In this document: piece after piece, positions 25,703 through 33,824 of the stretch
Numbering within the stretch: the first letter of the stretch is position 1
Layout of the letters: each line of letters starts with the position of its first letter
Source: Lactobacillaceae bacterium L1_55_11
GTDB lineage: Bacteria; Bacillota; Bacilli; Lactobacillales; Lactobacillaceae
Direction: 5' to 3'
Length of the DNA stretch: 64,000 nucleotides
Assembly (NCBI GenBank): GCA_029433155.1
Contig: JAQYTT010000001.1
Span: 558,001-622,000, forward strand
Made by a program: the position numbers and the translations under genes
The notes under the pieces: model-generated
What the model was told of the DNA's origin: nothing
Database searches by the model: none
The model's input: the letters and a program-made list of their open reading frames with translations, nothing else

Positions 25703-25852
25703 GATCCATCCTCCAGTTTGTTTTTATTATCGGAGCCGTACGGGGAAGAAAACGCTCCGTTAACAACGTCCATTGTAACAGGGTTAGTCAAATAATTTTA
25801 TTAAGATTGTTATTTTTTGGACAAACGGGACTTTCCAAAAAATGAGACCAAC

Positions 25853-25874
25853 CAAAAAGTCCCCTTCGGGGACT
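25853..25874 (-). terminator. Terminator of the metal ABC transporter operon
   Basis: AGTCCCC-GAA-GGGGACT followed by TTTTT on the minus strand, just after the solute-binding protein gene. Confidence 0.88.
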
Positions 25875-25885
25875 AATCCTTTGAA

Positions 25886-26827
25886 TTAACGTGATAACCC
25901 TTCTGAAATTTTATCCAGGTTCCACTTCATCATACCGTAGTAGGTGTCACCAGGCTGACCCTCCTTGGCCAGCGAATCCGTGTAAACCTTGGAGTAAATT
26001 GGCAGACCAGTTTCCTTGGATACCTTTTCCATCGACTTAGGTGAAACCGAACTTTCAACGAAAAGCGAAGGTACCTTAGTCGCCCGAATCTTTTCCAGAA
26101 CTAATTTCATTTGTTCGGGGGTTCCCTGGGCTTCCGTATTAATTTCCCAAATAAAGGCCGGTGTCAGGCCATAAGCTGCTGAGAAATACTTGAAAGCGCC
26201 TTCTGAAGTCACCAGAAGCTTTTTATCGTCCGGAATGGCACTGAACTTGGTCTTGGCGTCGGCATCCAGGGCGGTGAGCTTGGCCACGTAGGCGTCTGCA
26301 TTTTGCTTATAAGTCGCCGCATTCTTGGAGTCCTTTTGGCTCAAGACCTTCTCAATGTTGCGGACATACTTAATCCCATTTTGGATGTCTAACCAGGCGT
26401 GGGGGTCGAGTTCGTTCTCCTTGCCCTTGTCAGTTAGGTGCTTGGCTTCAACCCCTTCTGAAACCGCAAAGACCTGCTGATCAACCTTCTTCCCGGCCTG
26501 TTCGTACATTTTCTTAAACCAGCCTGAGCCGCCAGTCTCCAAGTTCAAACCATTATGAAAAAGCACATCGGCTTCCTGGGTGGCTTTGACATCTTGGGGA
26601 CGGGGCTCATACTCGTGGGGATCATTCCCCCGTGGTACCAGCGTGTGTAGGGCAACCTTATCGCCGGCTACTTCAGTCACCATGTCACTAATAATTGAGT
26701 TGGTCGAAACTACCTGTAGGTGATTGTGTTGTTTGGTTTTGCCACTCTGACTGCTATTTAAAAACCAAACGACCCCACCTAAGACAGCAACCACTGCCAA
26801 GGCGACTGCCAGTAAACGTTTTGTCAT
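25886..26827 (-). CDS. Metal ABC transporter solute-binding protein (Mn/Zn type), without lipobox
   Basis: Cluster A-I substrate-binding protein of 313 residues that should deliver Mn2+ or Zn2+ to the permease. Metal ligands are visible as His in PRGNDPHEYEP (about residue 72), His in ELDPHAWLD (about 143), Glu in TSEGAFKYF (about 209) and Asp in YTDSL (about 284), the PsaA/MntC pattern. The His-rich loop common in Zn-specific ZnuA is missing, so Mn is more likely. The N-terminal hydrophobic segment (about 4-24) is not followed by a lipobox Cys and the protein has no cysteine, so it is probably anchored by that segment or released. It is last in the ATPase-permease-SBP operon. Confidence 0.88.
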   Translation of the reverse strand: MTKRLLAVALAVVAVLGGVVWFLNSSQSGKTKQHNHLQVVSTNSIISDMVTEVAGDKVALHTLVPRGNDPHEYEPRPQDVKATQEADVLFHNGLNLETGGSGWFKKMYEQAGKKVDQQVFAVSEGVEAKHLTDKGKENELDPHAWLDIQNGIKYVRNIEKVLSQKDSKNAATYKQNADAYVAKLTALDADAKTKFSAIPDDKKLLVTSEGAFKYFSAAYGLTPAFIWEINTEAQGTPEQMKLVLEKIRATKVPSLFVESSVSPKSMEKVSKETGLPIYSKVYTDSLAKEGQPGDTYYGMMKWNLDKISEGLSR

Positions 26828-26891
26828 GTTAAATTTTCTCCATTTTGTCTGGAACCGTTAGGTCCGGTATCATCTTCTTTCGTTTTTTAAT

Positions 26892-27737
26892 TTATTTGAT
26901 TCGCCGCTTAAAGAGTAATCCCTGCCGCGGTGAAAAGAGAAAGGCTAGGGCAAAAAATACTGCCGCCGTTAGCACAATTGCTGGACCAGAAGCCCAGTTA
27001 AAGGTGTAACTCAAATATAGGCCAACCACCGAGGCCAGGACCGAGAAGATTGCGGCGACCGTCAACATCGTTGACAGGCGTCGTGTCAGCAAGTAAGCAG
27101 TGGCAGCCGGCGTAATCAGCATGGCCACAATCAAGATAATCCCAACCGTCTGCAAGGCCGTCACCGTTACCAGGGTCAAAATCAACATGAGGGCATAGTG
27201 AACCAGCTGTGTCTTTAAACCGTAGGCCCGCGCATAGGTGTTATCAAAGGAAGTAATTAAGAGTTCCTTGTAAAACACGACCACAAAAAGCAGAACCAAG
27301 ACCCAAACTACTGCCGTCGTGAGCAGGTCGCTGTCCGAAACGGCCAGGACATTTCCAAATAGGATATGGTGGAGGTTGGTGGTCGATTCAGCCATGGAAA
27401 TCAAAATGAAACCCAAGGCGAAGAAGGCCGAGAAAACAATCCCAATTGCCGTATCATTCTTTAACTTGGATTTGGCACTCACTAAGCCAATTAAAAGCGC
27501 CGCTAAAATACCAAAAACAGAGGCCCCCAGGAGGAGGTTAATGCCTAACATATAGGCCACTGCCACTCCGGGCAGAACGGCGTGGGAAATGGCATCTCCC
27601 ATCAAAGACATGCCCCGTAAAATAATGAAGGAACCAATAATGCCCGACATAATCCCAACCAGGATTGCCGTGATTAAGGCCGTTTGCAGGAAGTTATAGC
27701 GGAGTAAACCGTCAATAAAGTGTCCACTACTAGCCAT
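26892..27737 (-). CDS. Metal ABC transporter permease
   Basis: ABC-3 family permease (281 aa) with about eight hydrophobic segments. It begins near IDGLLRYNFLQTALITAIL and has the family block GDAISHAVLPGVAVAYMLG (about 48-66) and ARAYGLKTQLVHYALM (about 172-187). The ATG at 27737 is chosen because it overlaps the ATPase stop (ATGGCTAG) and has a ribosome site; the open frame extends further inside the ATPase gene. With its neighbours it forms a Mn/Zn importer. Confidence 0.93.
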   Translation of the reverse strand: MASSGHFIDGLLRYNFLQTALITAILVGIMSGIIGSFIILRGMSLMGDAISHAVLPGVAVAYMLGINLLLGASVFGILAALLIGLVSAKSKLKNDTAIGIVFSAFFALGFILISMAESTTNLHHILFGNVLAVSDSDLLTTAVVWVLVLLFVVVFYKELLITSFDNTYARAYGLKTQLVHYALMLILTLVTVTALQTVGIILIVAMLITPAATAYLLTRRLSTMLTVAAIFSVLASVVGLYLSYTFNWASGPAIVLTAAVFFALAFLFSPRQGLLFKRRIK

Positions 27738-28473
27738 GAGCCGCCTCCTGTTCATCAAACAAAATCGTCGACAAATCCCCGCTAAAGGCGGTCGCAACGT
27801 TTTCCTTGGTGAAAACATCTTCGGTTTTACCAAAGGCAACCAAACCGTGATCAATAACGGCCAAATCATCAAAGTAAGCCGTTACCTTATTCAAATCATG
27901 ATTGATGACAATCACGGTCTTTCCCTGGGACTGCCACTGCTTTAGAATGGCCACGATTTCAGCTTCAGATTTCATGTCAATCCCGACAAAGGGTTCATCT
28001 AGGATAATGACATCGGCATTTTGAACAATGGCCCGGGCAATAAAGACCCGTTGCAGTTGACCACCGGATAATTCGCCAATCTGACGCTGGGCAAATTCAG
28101 ACAGCTTAACATCAGCTAAGGCGGCCATCGCGGCCTGCTTTTCCGGTTTTCCCGGCACCTTAAAAAGCCCTAGATTGGGATACGTACCGGTCAGGACCGT
28201 ATCAAAAACATTAATCGGGAAGGTTAAATCTAGGTCGGCCCGTTGCTCAACGTAGGCAACCTGCTTTAACTGCTTTGAGATGGGCGAACCATTCAGGGTT
28301 ACTGCCCCACTCTGCCGGTCAATCAACCCCAAAATACCCTTGATCAAGGTGGATTTACCGGCCCCATTGGGTCCGATAATGCCGGTAATTCTTCCGGGGA
28401 CAAACTGGATTGAAAGGTTCGTGAAGACCGGTTGCCCATCATAGGCAACCGTCATATCGCGGACTTGAATCAT
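27730..28473 (-). CDS. Metal ABC transporter ATP-binding protein
   Basis: The 247-residue ATPase has Walker A GPNGAGKST (about residue 35), a family-typical AYVEQRADLD Q-loop (about 74), signature LSGGQLQRV (about 136) and Walker B VIILDEPFVGID (about 157). It is the first gene of the operon and overlaps the permease by eight bases. Its own promoter lies about 220 bases upstream, giving a long leader. Confidence 0.95.
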   Translation of the reverse strand: MIQVRDMTVAYDGQPVFTNLSIQFVPGRITGIIGPNGAGKSTLIKGILGLIDRQSGAVTLNGSPISKQLKQVAYVEQRADLDLTFPINVFDTVLTGTYPNLGLFKVPGKPEKQAAMAALADVKLSEFAQRQIGELSGGQLQRVFIARAIVQNADVIILDEPFVGIDMKSEAEIVAILKQWQSQGKTVIVINHDLNKVTAYFDDLAVIDHGLVAFGKTEDVFTKENVATAFSGDLSTILFDEQEAAHG

Positions 28474-28781
28474 TTACTCTCCTAATGCAGCGCATTTATT
28501 CGAGAATTTGATTTTAACTATTTTGTTGTCAGCCGGTATTTCTACACAAAAAAGGCGCGTTTAAAATCTAAGAATCGAAATAAGTGCGTCGTGCGTGCTT
28601 GTGCGGTTGTCATTTGAAAATTAGTGAACTATCAACTGGTTGCTTCTGGACTGACACAGCTAGTTGATAACCATCAATTTATCAGAAACATCATATCGGC
28701 ATTACCTAGCCGCTGTCAATCAAATTGAGTTTGAAGGACAATTATGGTCTTTCTAAATGATTAATCAAAAATGAATTCACC
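28474..28781 (-). promoter_or_regulatory. Long intergenic leader of the metal transporter operon
   Basis: A strong promoter on the minus strand (TTGACA at 28714-28719, TATGAT at 28690-28695, 18-base spacer) lies about 220 bases upstream of the ATPase ATG. The leader of about 210 bases contains a long-range 8-bp pairing (TATCAACT with AGTTGATA, about 28630-28670) but no recognised riboswitch, no intact terminator stem and no supported small gene. It is more A+T-rich than the neighbours. No clear MntR or Zur operator was identified. Confidence 0.55.
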
Positions 28782-28813
28782 AAAAAAGCGACCCAAACCA
28801 TGGGTCGCTTTTA
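28782..28813 (-). terminator. Terminator after tRNA-Ser
   Basis: An AAAAGCGACCC/GGGTCGCTTTT stem is followed by T on the minus strand, just after the tRNA gene. Confidence 0.9.
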
Positions 28814-28830
28814 TTTTAGCAAGGTCACAA

Positions 28831-28920
28831 AGGAGCTAGCGGGATTTGAACCCGCACACCGCCAAATGACGGCTCGACGGATTTCGAGTCCGCTGCAGTA
28901 CCAGATTGTGCCATAGCTCC
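28831..28920 (-). tRNA. tRNA-Ser(CGA)
   Basis: Class II tRNA on the minus strand, reading UCG codons. Acceptor arms GGAGCTA and TAGCTCC pair fully. The anticodon arm GCGGA-CTCGAAA-TCCGT presents anticodon CGA, the long variable arm is typical of serine, and the T arm is GCGGGTTCAAATCCCGC. CCA is not encoded. It lies about 30 bases downstream of typA in the same direction without a clear promoter of its own, so it may be processed from typA readthrough. Confidence 0.96.
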
Positions 28921-28953
28921 ATCGTGGTCACCACTCTGGATGACCAATTGAAT

Positions 28954-30804
28954 TTACTTTGAACCCGCCTTACGACGCTTAGCAGCCTTTTCACGTTCAG
29001 AAGTGTTCAAGATAGCCTTACGGATTCGAACATTTTCAGGGGTAACTTCTACGTATTCATCATCGTTCAAGAATTCGAGCGAAGCTTCCAAGTTCATGTC
29101 GCGCGGCGTCTTAATTGAGGCCGTTTGGTCCTTGTTAGAAGAACGGACGTTTGACTGAGGCTTAGCCTTGGTAACGTTAACTGAGATATCGTTGTCACGG
29201 GCGTTCATCCCCACAACCATACCTTCATAAACGTCGACACCGGCACCAACAAACATCTGGCCACGGTCTTCGACACCCATGATGGCATAGTTAGTCGTCT
29301 GTCCCTGGTTGATTGAAACCAAGGCACCGTTACGACGACCAGGCTCCCAGTTCTTAACCACTGGACGATACTCAGCATAAGTGTGGTTGTAGATACCATA
29401 ACCGTGGGTAGCCGTCATGAATTCAGTTGAGTAACCAATCAGGCCACGTGATGGGGCCATGTAAGTCAAACGGGTTTGACCGTTACCAACTGATTCCATG
29501 TTCTGCATTTCACCCTTACGCTGGTTCAAAGAATCAATGACCGCTGAGGAATACTCATCAGGGGTATCGATTTGAACGGACTCGTAAGGTTCCATCATCT
29601 CACCGTCAATCTCACGGTAGATAACCTGAGGACGGGAAGCTTGCAATTCAAAGCCTTCCCGGCGCATGTTTTCAATCAGGATGGACAGGTGCAATTCACC
29701 ACGTCCAGAAACCAGCCAAGCACCAGCCTGGTCAGTATCTTCAACCCGCAAAGAAACATCGGTGTGCAATTCACGGTGCAAACGGTCGTCAATCTGGCGG
29801 GCCGTCACGTACTTACCTTCGCGACCAGCAAAGGGACTGTCGTTTTGGCGGAAAGTCATCTGCAGGGTTGGTTCATCAATCCGCAGCAAAGGCAGGGCTT
29901 CTGGGTGCTCAGGGTCAACAACCGTTTCACCAACGGAAATATCTTCCATTCCAGAAACGGCAATCAAATCACCAGCCTCGGCTTCTTGAATCTCAACCTG
30001 ATCCAAGCCAATGAAACCAGACAGCTTAGTAACCCGGAATGACTGGGTTGAGCCATCCAACTTCATCACTTCAACGTTGTCACCAACCTTGATCTTACCG
30101 CGCTTAACGCGACCGATTCCAATCCGGCCCACGAAGTCGTTATAATCCAGCATGGCCACTTGGAACTGCAGGGGCTCATCCGAGTTATCAATTGGGGCAG
30201 GAATGGTCTTAAAGACCGTGTCAAAGACCGGCTTCATCGTGTGTTCCTGGGTGCTAACATCTGGATCGTATGATGAAGTTCCGTTCATAGCTGACGTATA
30301 AATCACTGGGAAGTCCAGGTCATCTTCATCAGCACCAAGCTCAATGAAGAGGTCCAAAACTTCGTCAACCACTTCTTCAGGACGGGCACCGGGACGGTCA
30401 ACCTTGTTGACAATCACGATTGGCGTCAGGTGCTGTTCAAAGGCCTTCTTCAGCACGAAACGAGTCTGGGGCATGGTTCCTTCGAAGGCATCGACAACCA
30501 ACAAAACACCGTCAACCATTCCCATGATACGTTCAACTTCACCACCGAAATCCGCGTGGCCAGGGGTATCCAAGATGTTAATCTGCTTGTCCCCAACCTT
30601 AACGGCCGTGTTCTTGGAAAGGATGGTAATTCCACGTTCCTTTTCAATATCGTTGGTATCCATGGCCCGGTCCCCAAGGGACTCTTCCTTACGGGCGTCC
30701 ATGGTATCAGACTGCTTAAGTAGCTCATTAACCAAGGTCGTCTTACCGTGATCGACGTGGGCAATGATTGCGATGTTACGAATGTCTTCGCGTGTTTTAG
30801 CCAA
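28954..30804 (-). CDS. typA: Translational GTPase TypA/BipA
   Basis: Ribosome-binding GTPase used in stress and cold conditions and in 50S assembly. The 616-residue protein has the G domain with [10 protein letters not shown] (about 15-24), DTPGHADFGGEVER and NKVDRPGARP, then EF-G-like domains and a C-terminal BipA-specific domain (from about 390) with ESVQIDTPDEYSSAVID and GAGVDVYEGMVVG. The length matches BipA, not LepA or EF-G. Confidence 0.97.
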   Translation of the reverse strand: MAKTREDIRNIAIIAHVDHGKTTLVNELLKQSDTMDARKEESLGDRAMDTNDIEKERGITILSKNTAVKVGDKQINILDTPGHADFGGEVERIMGMVDGVLLVVDAFEGTMPQTRFVLKKAFEQHLTPIVIVNKVDRPGARPEEVVDEVLDLFIELGADEDDLDFPVIYTSAMNGTSSYDPDVSTQEHTMKPVFDTVFKTIPAPIDNSDEPLQFQVAMLDYNDFVGRIGIGRVKRGKIKVGDNVEVMKLDGSTQSFRVTKLSGFIGLDQVEIQEAEAGDLIAVSGMEDISVGETVVDPEHPEALPLLRIDEPTLQMTFRQNDSPFAGREGKYVTARQIDDRLHRELHTDVSLRVEDTDQAGAWLVSGRGELHLSILIENMRREGFELQASRPQVIYREIDGEMMEPYESVQIDTPDEYSSAVIDSLNQRKGEMQNMESVGNGQTRLTYMAPSRGLIGYSTEFMTATHGYGIYNHTYAEYRPVVKNWEPGRRNGALVSINQGQTTNYAIMGVEDRGQMFVGAGVDVYEGMVVGMNARDNDISVNVTKAKPQSNVRSSNKDQTASIKTPRDMNLEASLEFLNDDEYVEVTPENVRIRKAILNTSEREKAAKRRKAGSK

Positions 30805-30840
30805 TTTCCAGTGCTCCTTTTTTCATACTACGCACAAGTA

Positions 30841-30871
30841 AAAGCTAGGAGAGTCAACCCTCCTAGCTTTT
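30841..30871 (-). terminator. Hairpin terminator after the inositol-monophosphatase gene
   Basis: A perfect AAAAGCTAGGAG/CTCCTAGCTTTT stem on the minus strand overlaps the stop codon of the upstream gene. The T-run is short. Confidence 0.7.
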
Positions 30872-31657
30872 TAACAACGTGATCACTTCACGATGCGCAC
30901 TGCTTGTAGTCACTATTACTGCGTTTGATGATAGCATATCCAACGGCTTACCGTCAACATTTGTCACCTCTAAGCCCAAGGTTTTCGCCATGACCTGACC
31001 GGCGGCAAAATCCCATGGTTGCAACTCGGCATAGTAGCCATTTAACTGGCCGGCCAAGATACGGGCAAAGGTGATACCGGCCGAGCCAAGCACGCGAAAG
31101 GCCAGGACTGACCGGCCCACTTCCTGGTAGCTGCTATCGGCCTGCATTAGGTGGCGCCCACTCAGGGCAAAGACCGCCTGGTCTAGGTCCACATCGGCTT
31201 GCTTGGGTAGCTGCTGGTCATTTTCAAAGACGCCCATCTCGGGACCACCGTGGAAAATATGGTGGGCCATAACGTCAATAATCCAGCCCAGCTTCGGTTT
31301 GCCGTCGCGGTACCAGGCCACCATAATGGCAAAGTCGGTGTGTTCATGGACAAAGTTCATGGTGCCATCAATCGGATCAACGAACCAAACATCCCCACTC
31401 ATGTCAGTTGGATGGTCACCGAAACCTTCCTCACTGACCACCTTGGCGTCTGGGTCCAAGGTCCGAATCTGTTGGTCAAGCCACTCTTCATTACTCCGGT
31501 CAACATTGGTGACCAGGTTACGGGCGTCATGGTCCTTGGTTGAAACGGTTAATTTATGGGTCACCGCTTCCCGGGCCTGGGTGGCCAGTTGCTCCAACCA
31601 GCCCACGACCGTTTGGTCGACTGCGGCCAAACTCATTGATTTAAAATCCGCTGTCAT
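30863..31657 (-). CDS. Inositol monophosphatase family protein
   Basis: Mg-dependent phosphatase of the IMPase superfamily, 264 residues. Metal-binding motifs are visible: a Glu in VVSEEGFGD (about 74), WFVDPIDGTMNFVHE (about 91-105) and the late QPWDFAAGQVM (about 208-218). Substrates in Firmicutes are sugar phosphates, 3'-phosphoadenosine phosphate or inositol phosphate; the sequence does not decide. It overlaps the UPF0223 gene by four bases (ATGA), a conserved LAB pair. Confidence 0.9.
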   Translation of the reverse strand: MTADFKSMSLAAVDQTVVGWLEQLATQAREAVTHKLTVSTKDHDARNLVTNVDRSNEEWLDQQIRTLDPDAKVVSEEGFGDHPTDMSGDVWFVDPIDGTMNFVHEHTDFAIMVAWYRDGKPKLGWIIDVMAHHIFHGGPEMGVFENDQQLPKQADVDLDQAVFALSGRHLMQADSSYQEVGRSVLAFRVLGSAGITFARILAGQLNGYYAELQPWDFAAGQVMAKTLGLEVTNVDGKPLDMLSSNAVIVTTSSAHREVITLLKS

Positions 31658-31923
31658 CGTTTTACCAACTCCCCTTTTTGATTACTTACCCACTGGGCAG
31701 TCTGATAAATCTGGTGCCCAGTCTGCCGCTTAAAGTCACGGTCAAACTGCTTTTGCTCACTCATTGCTGGTATCACCGCCTTGAAGGCCGCATAGTCCTT
31801 CAAAAACTTGTTGCGTCGCACGCCGTCCTCGTACACTGACAGGACGTCGTCGACCAGGTTTACCACCGCAATAATATCAGCAGTGTCCCAGTTAGCATCA
31901 ATCGGTAATTGATAGTTTTCCAT
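31654..31923 (-). CDS. UPF0223 family protein
   Basis: Small (89 aa) soluble, mostly helical protein that begins MENYQLPIDANWDTADIIAV and matches the UPF0223 family (YktA-like), known only as conserved hypothetical. It is typically next to the inositol-monophosphatase-like gene, as here, and the four-base overlap suggests coupled translation. No catalytic motif is seen. Confidence 0.85.
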   Translation of the reverse strand: MENYQLPIDANWDTADIIAVVNLVDDVLSVYEDGVRRNKFLKDYAAFKAVIPAMSEQKQFDRDFKRQTGHQIYQTAQWVSNQKGELVKR

Positions 31924-31972
31924 GTACCTATTTTAACATAAGCCGCCATTGAACCGAGCCTAAACCCGCAAA

Positions 31973-33061
31973 TTATGCCTGCCAGTAAGCTGCAAAACCA
32001 GGATTATAACCGCGCTGCCGACAGTCCTGAACAAAGCCTTGATAAACTGCCAACCGCTGGTCAGGTGGAACAGATTGCCAGGCCTGCCAGTCAGCGACCT
32101 CGCCACCCTTGACGATGTCGGCGTAGCCCCCTAAGTGGTCCCAATCGTCAAAGTCGTGTTCAAAGGGCCAGTAGTGCACCGCTAAGCGTCGGACGTCCGC
32201 ATCAAGCGGGTGGTTAATGTCCAAGAGCCGGTGGCTACGATGGTGAGGACGACCATAATTAAAAGATTCGGTATTAGCTACGGGACCGAGCTTTTCGGGC
32301 TGGTAGTGGACGGGGTTAGCGTCAATCTGACCGTCACCAAACTCCTTTAAAACCTGCCACTGACTGACAAAGTTGCCATCCGCTAAGCTGACGATAAACT
32401 CTGACATTTTTTCGTCCCTAGGTACCTGGACTTTAAACTGGCGGGGATAGTCAAAGGGTCCAAAGGTGCGGTTGTGGTAGGTCGCATCGGTCCGGTAATC
32501 CGCCTGCAGATTAAAGGCTGCTAGGTAGGCCCTTAGCTTTGCAAAATCATTATCGCCATCGAAATGCTGCCGAACATAGGCCAAATTATGGCGGTCAATC
32601 CAGTAACGTAGCAGGTGCACCTGTTGAGCCAAGCGACCGTCGGCTGTATTTTGCTCGGCGACCCAGGCAAGGTCATGGCCAGCGCGACGGGCAAAGGCCC
32701 GCTGCACATCCCGGCGCAACAACCTTAAAAAATGCCCATGCGGTGGCAGATCCGGGTCAAATTTTGCGGGACCCCTTAGCTGTAAAAAACCGTCCTCATC
32801 AAGTTCTGCCCCTAACTGGTTCAAAACCAGGCTTAATCGTTTTTTAGCCGACCAAAAACTCAATCGATAAGCCCAGGTATAAGGTCTGGAGCCAATTTTG
32901 GCCAGGGTCTGGATGAAATCGTCACCAGTAACACCCTCAGCTTGCTGGCGGGCCCAACGCTTAAAATACAGTCCCAACGCTGCCACGACATGTTTAGGCC
33001 AGCCCAGGTTGAGGAGTTCCTGGCGCTGAATTGAACTCAATTTTAATCTCAAAACCGCCAT
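31973..33061 (-). CDS. Unrecognised conserved-type protein, possibly DUF3114-like
   Basis: A 362-residue soluble protein, basic and rich in aromatic residues, with no signal peptide or transmembrane segment. The ATG at 33061 is chosen because a GAAAGGGGGC ribosome site precedes it; the frame continues upstream in frame without a better site. Visible features are an N-terminal LGWPKHVVAALGLYFKRW block, a central LLRYWIDRHNLAYVRQHFDG block (about 152-171) and a His-rich PHHRSHRLLDINHPLD block (about 273-288). From memory it resembles DUF3114 of streptococci and lactobacilli, but I cannot verify that. No catalytic motif is recognised. It stands alone, divergent from def. Confidence 0.6.
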   Translation of the reverse strand: MAVLRLKLSSIQRQELLNLGWPKHVVAALGLYFKRWARQQAEGVTGDDFIQTLAKIGSRPYTWAYRLSFWSAKKRLSLVLNQLGAELDEDGFLQLRGPAKFDPDLPPHGHFLRLLRRDVQRAFARRAGHDLAWVAEQNTADGRLAQQVHLLRYWIDRHNLAYVRQHFDGDNDFAKLRAYLAAFNLQADYRTDATYHNRTFGPFDYPRQFKVQVPRDEKMSEFIVSLADGNFVSQWQVLKEFGDGQIDANPVHYQPEKLGPVANTESFNYGRPHHRSHRLLDINHPLDADVRRLAVHYWPFEHDFDDWDHLGGYADIVKGGEVADWQAWQSVPPDQRLAVYQGFVQDCRQRGYNPGFAAYWQA

Positions 33062-33162
33062 GGTAGCCCCCTTTCTTGGCGTGATTTTGTCCGTCATTAT
33101 CATAACCAAAGCTTGACCGGTTTGGTATACTAGACTGGTAAATTAACCGGAAGGAGCCCGTT

Positions 33163-33789
33163 ATGAAAGTCCGTTTTACCATGGATAAAATCACGCGGGA
33201 CGGTGACCCCGTCCTCCGTCAAGTCGCTAAACCAGTCCCCTTTCCCCTTAGTGAGGAAAACCGGCAGCTGGCCAAGGACATGATGACCTACCTGGAGGTA
33301 TCCCAGGACGACAAGTTAAATGAAAAATACGGACTGCGGCCCGGCGTTGGCCTGGCAGCACCTCAAGTCGGTGAATCCTTACAAATGACTGCGATTTTGA
33401 TTCCCAGTCAGGATGTCAAGGCTAGCAGCAACGTCCAAGATGAGACGCCAGACAATGACCAGGAAAACCAGGAAGAAGCCGAACCCTTCTTCAAGGGCGT
33501 CATCTTTAATCCAGTCATTGTCAGTGAGGCGGTTAAGCGCGGCGCCCTCAGTGTTGGGGAGGGTTGCCTGTCAGTTGACGAAGACGTACCTGGCTTTGTC
33601 CCCCGCTCTAACCGAATTACTGTCCGTTACCAGGACGAAGACGGTCAAACCCAAACCATCAAGCTCCGGGGTTACCCAGCCATCGTTTTCCAGCATGAAA
33701 TTGATCACCTACACGGTCACCTATACTATGACCACATTAACCGCCAGGATCCCTGGCACATCGATGACAACACCCATTACATCGAATAA
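33163..33789 (+). CDS. def: Peptide deformylase
   Basis: Removes the N-formyl group from new proteins. The 208-residue protein shows all three active-site motifs: GVGLAAPQVG (about 66-75), EGCLSVDE (about 133-140) and QHEIDHLHG (about 175-183). A strong AAGGAGC ribosome site precedes the ATG. It is the long Gram-positive form with an acidic insertion of about 25 residues (about 86-110, many D, E, Q and N) between the first two motifs. It has its own extended -10 promoter and a terminator, so is monocistronic. Confidence 0.97.
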   Translation: MKVRFTMDKITRDGDPVLRQVAKPVPFPLSEENRQLAKDMMTYLEVSQDDKLNEKYGLRPGVGLAAPQVGESLQMTAILIPSQDVKASSNVQDETPDNDQENQEEAEPFFKGVIFNPVIVSEAVKRGALSVGEGCLSVDEDVPGFVPRSNRITVRYQDEDGQTQTIKLRGYPAIVFQHEIDHLHGHLYYDHINRQDPWHIDDNTHYIE

Positions 33790-33822
33790 AAAACCAGCCG
33801 GCAAACACCGGCTGGTTTTTTG
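33787..33822. terminator. Bidirectional terminator between def and dnaJ
   Basis: A perfect 9-bp or longer stem (AACCAGCCGG with CCGGCTGGTT) is flanked by an A-run and a T-run, so it can end def and the convergent dnaJ transcript. Confidence 0.9.
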
Positions 33823-33824
33823 TT

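Noticed and set aside
28640-28781. Transposase or gene remnant in the leader upstream of the metal operon
   Set aside because: No frame longer than about 35 codons, no inverted terminal repeats and no recognisable motif.
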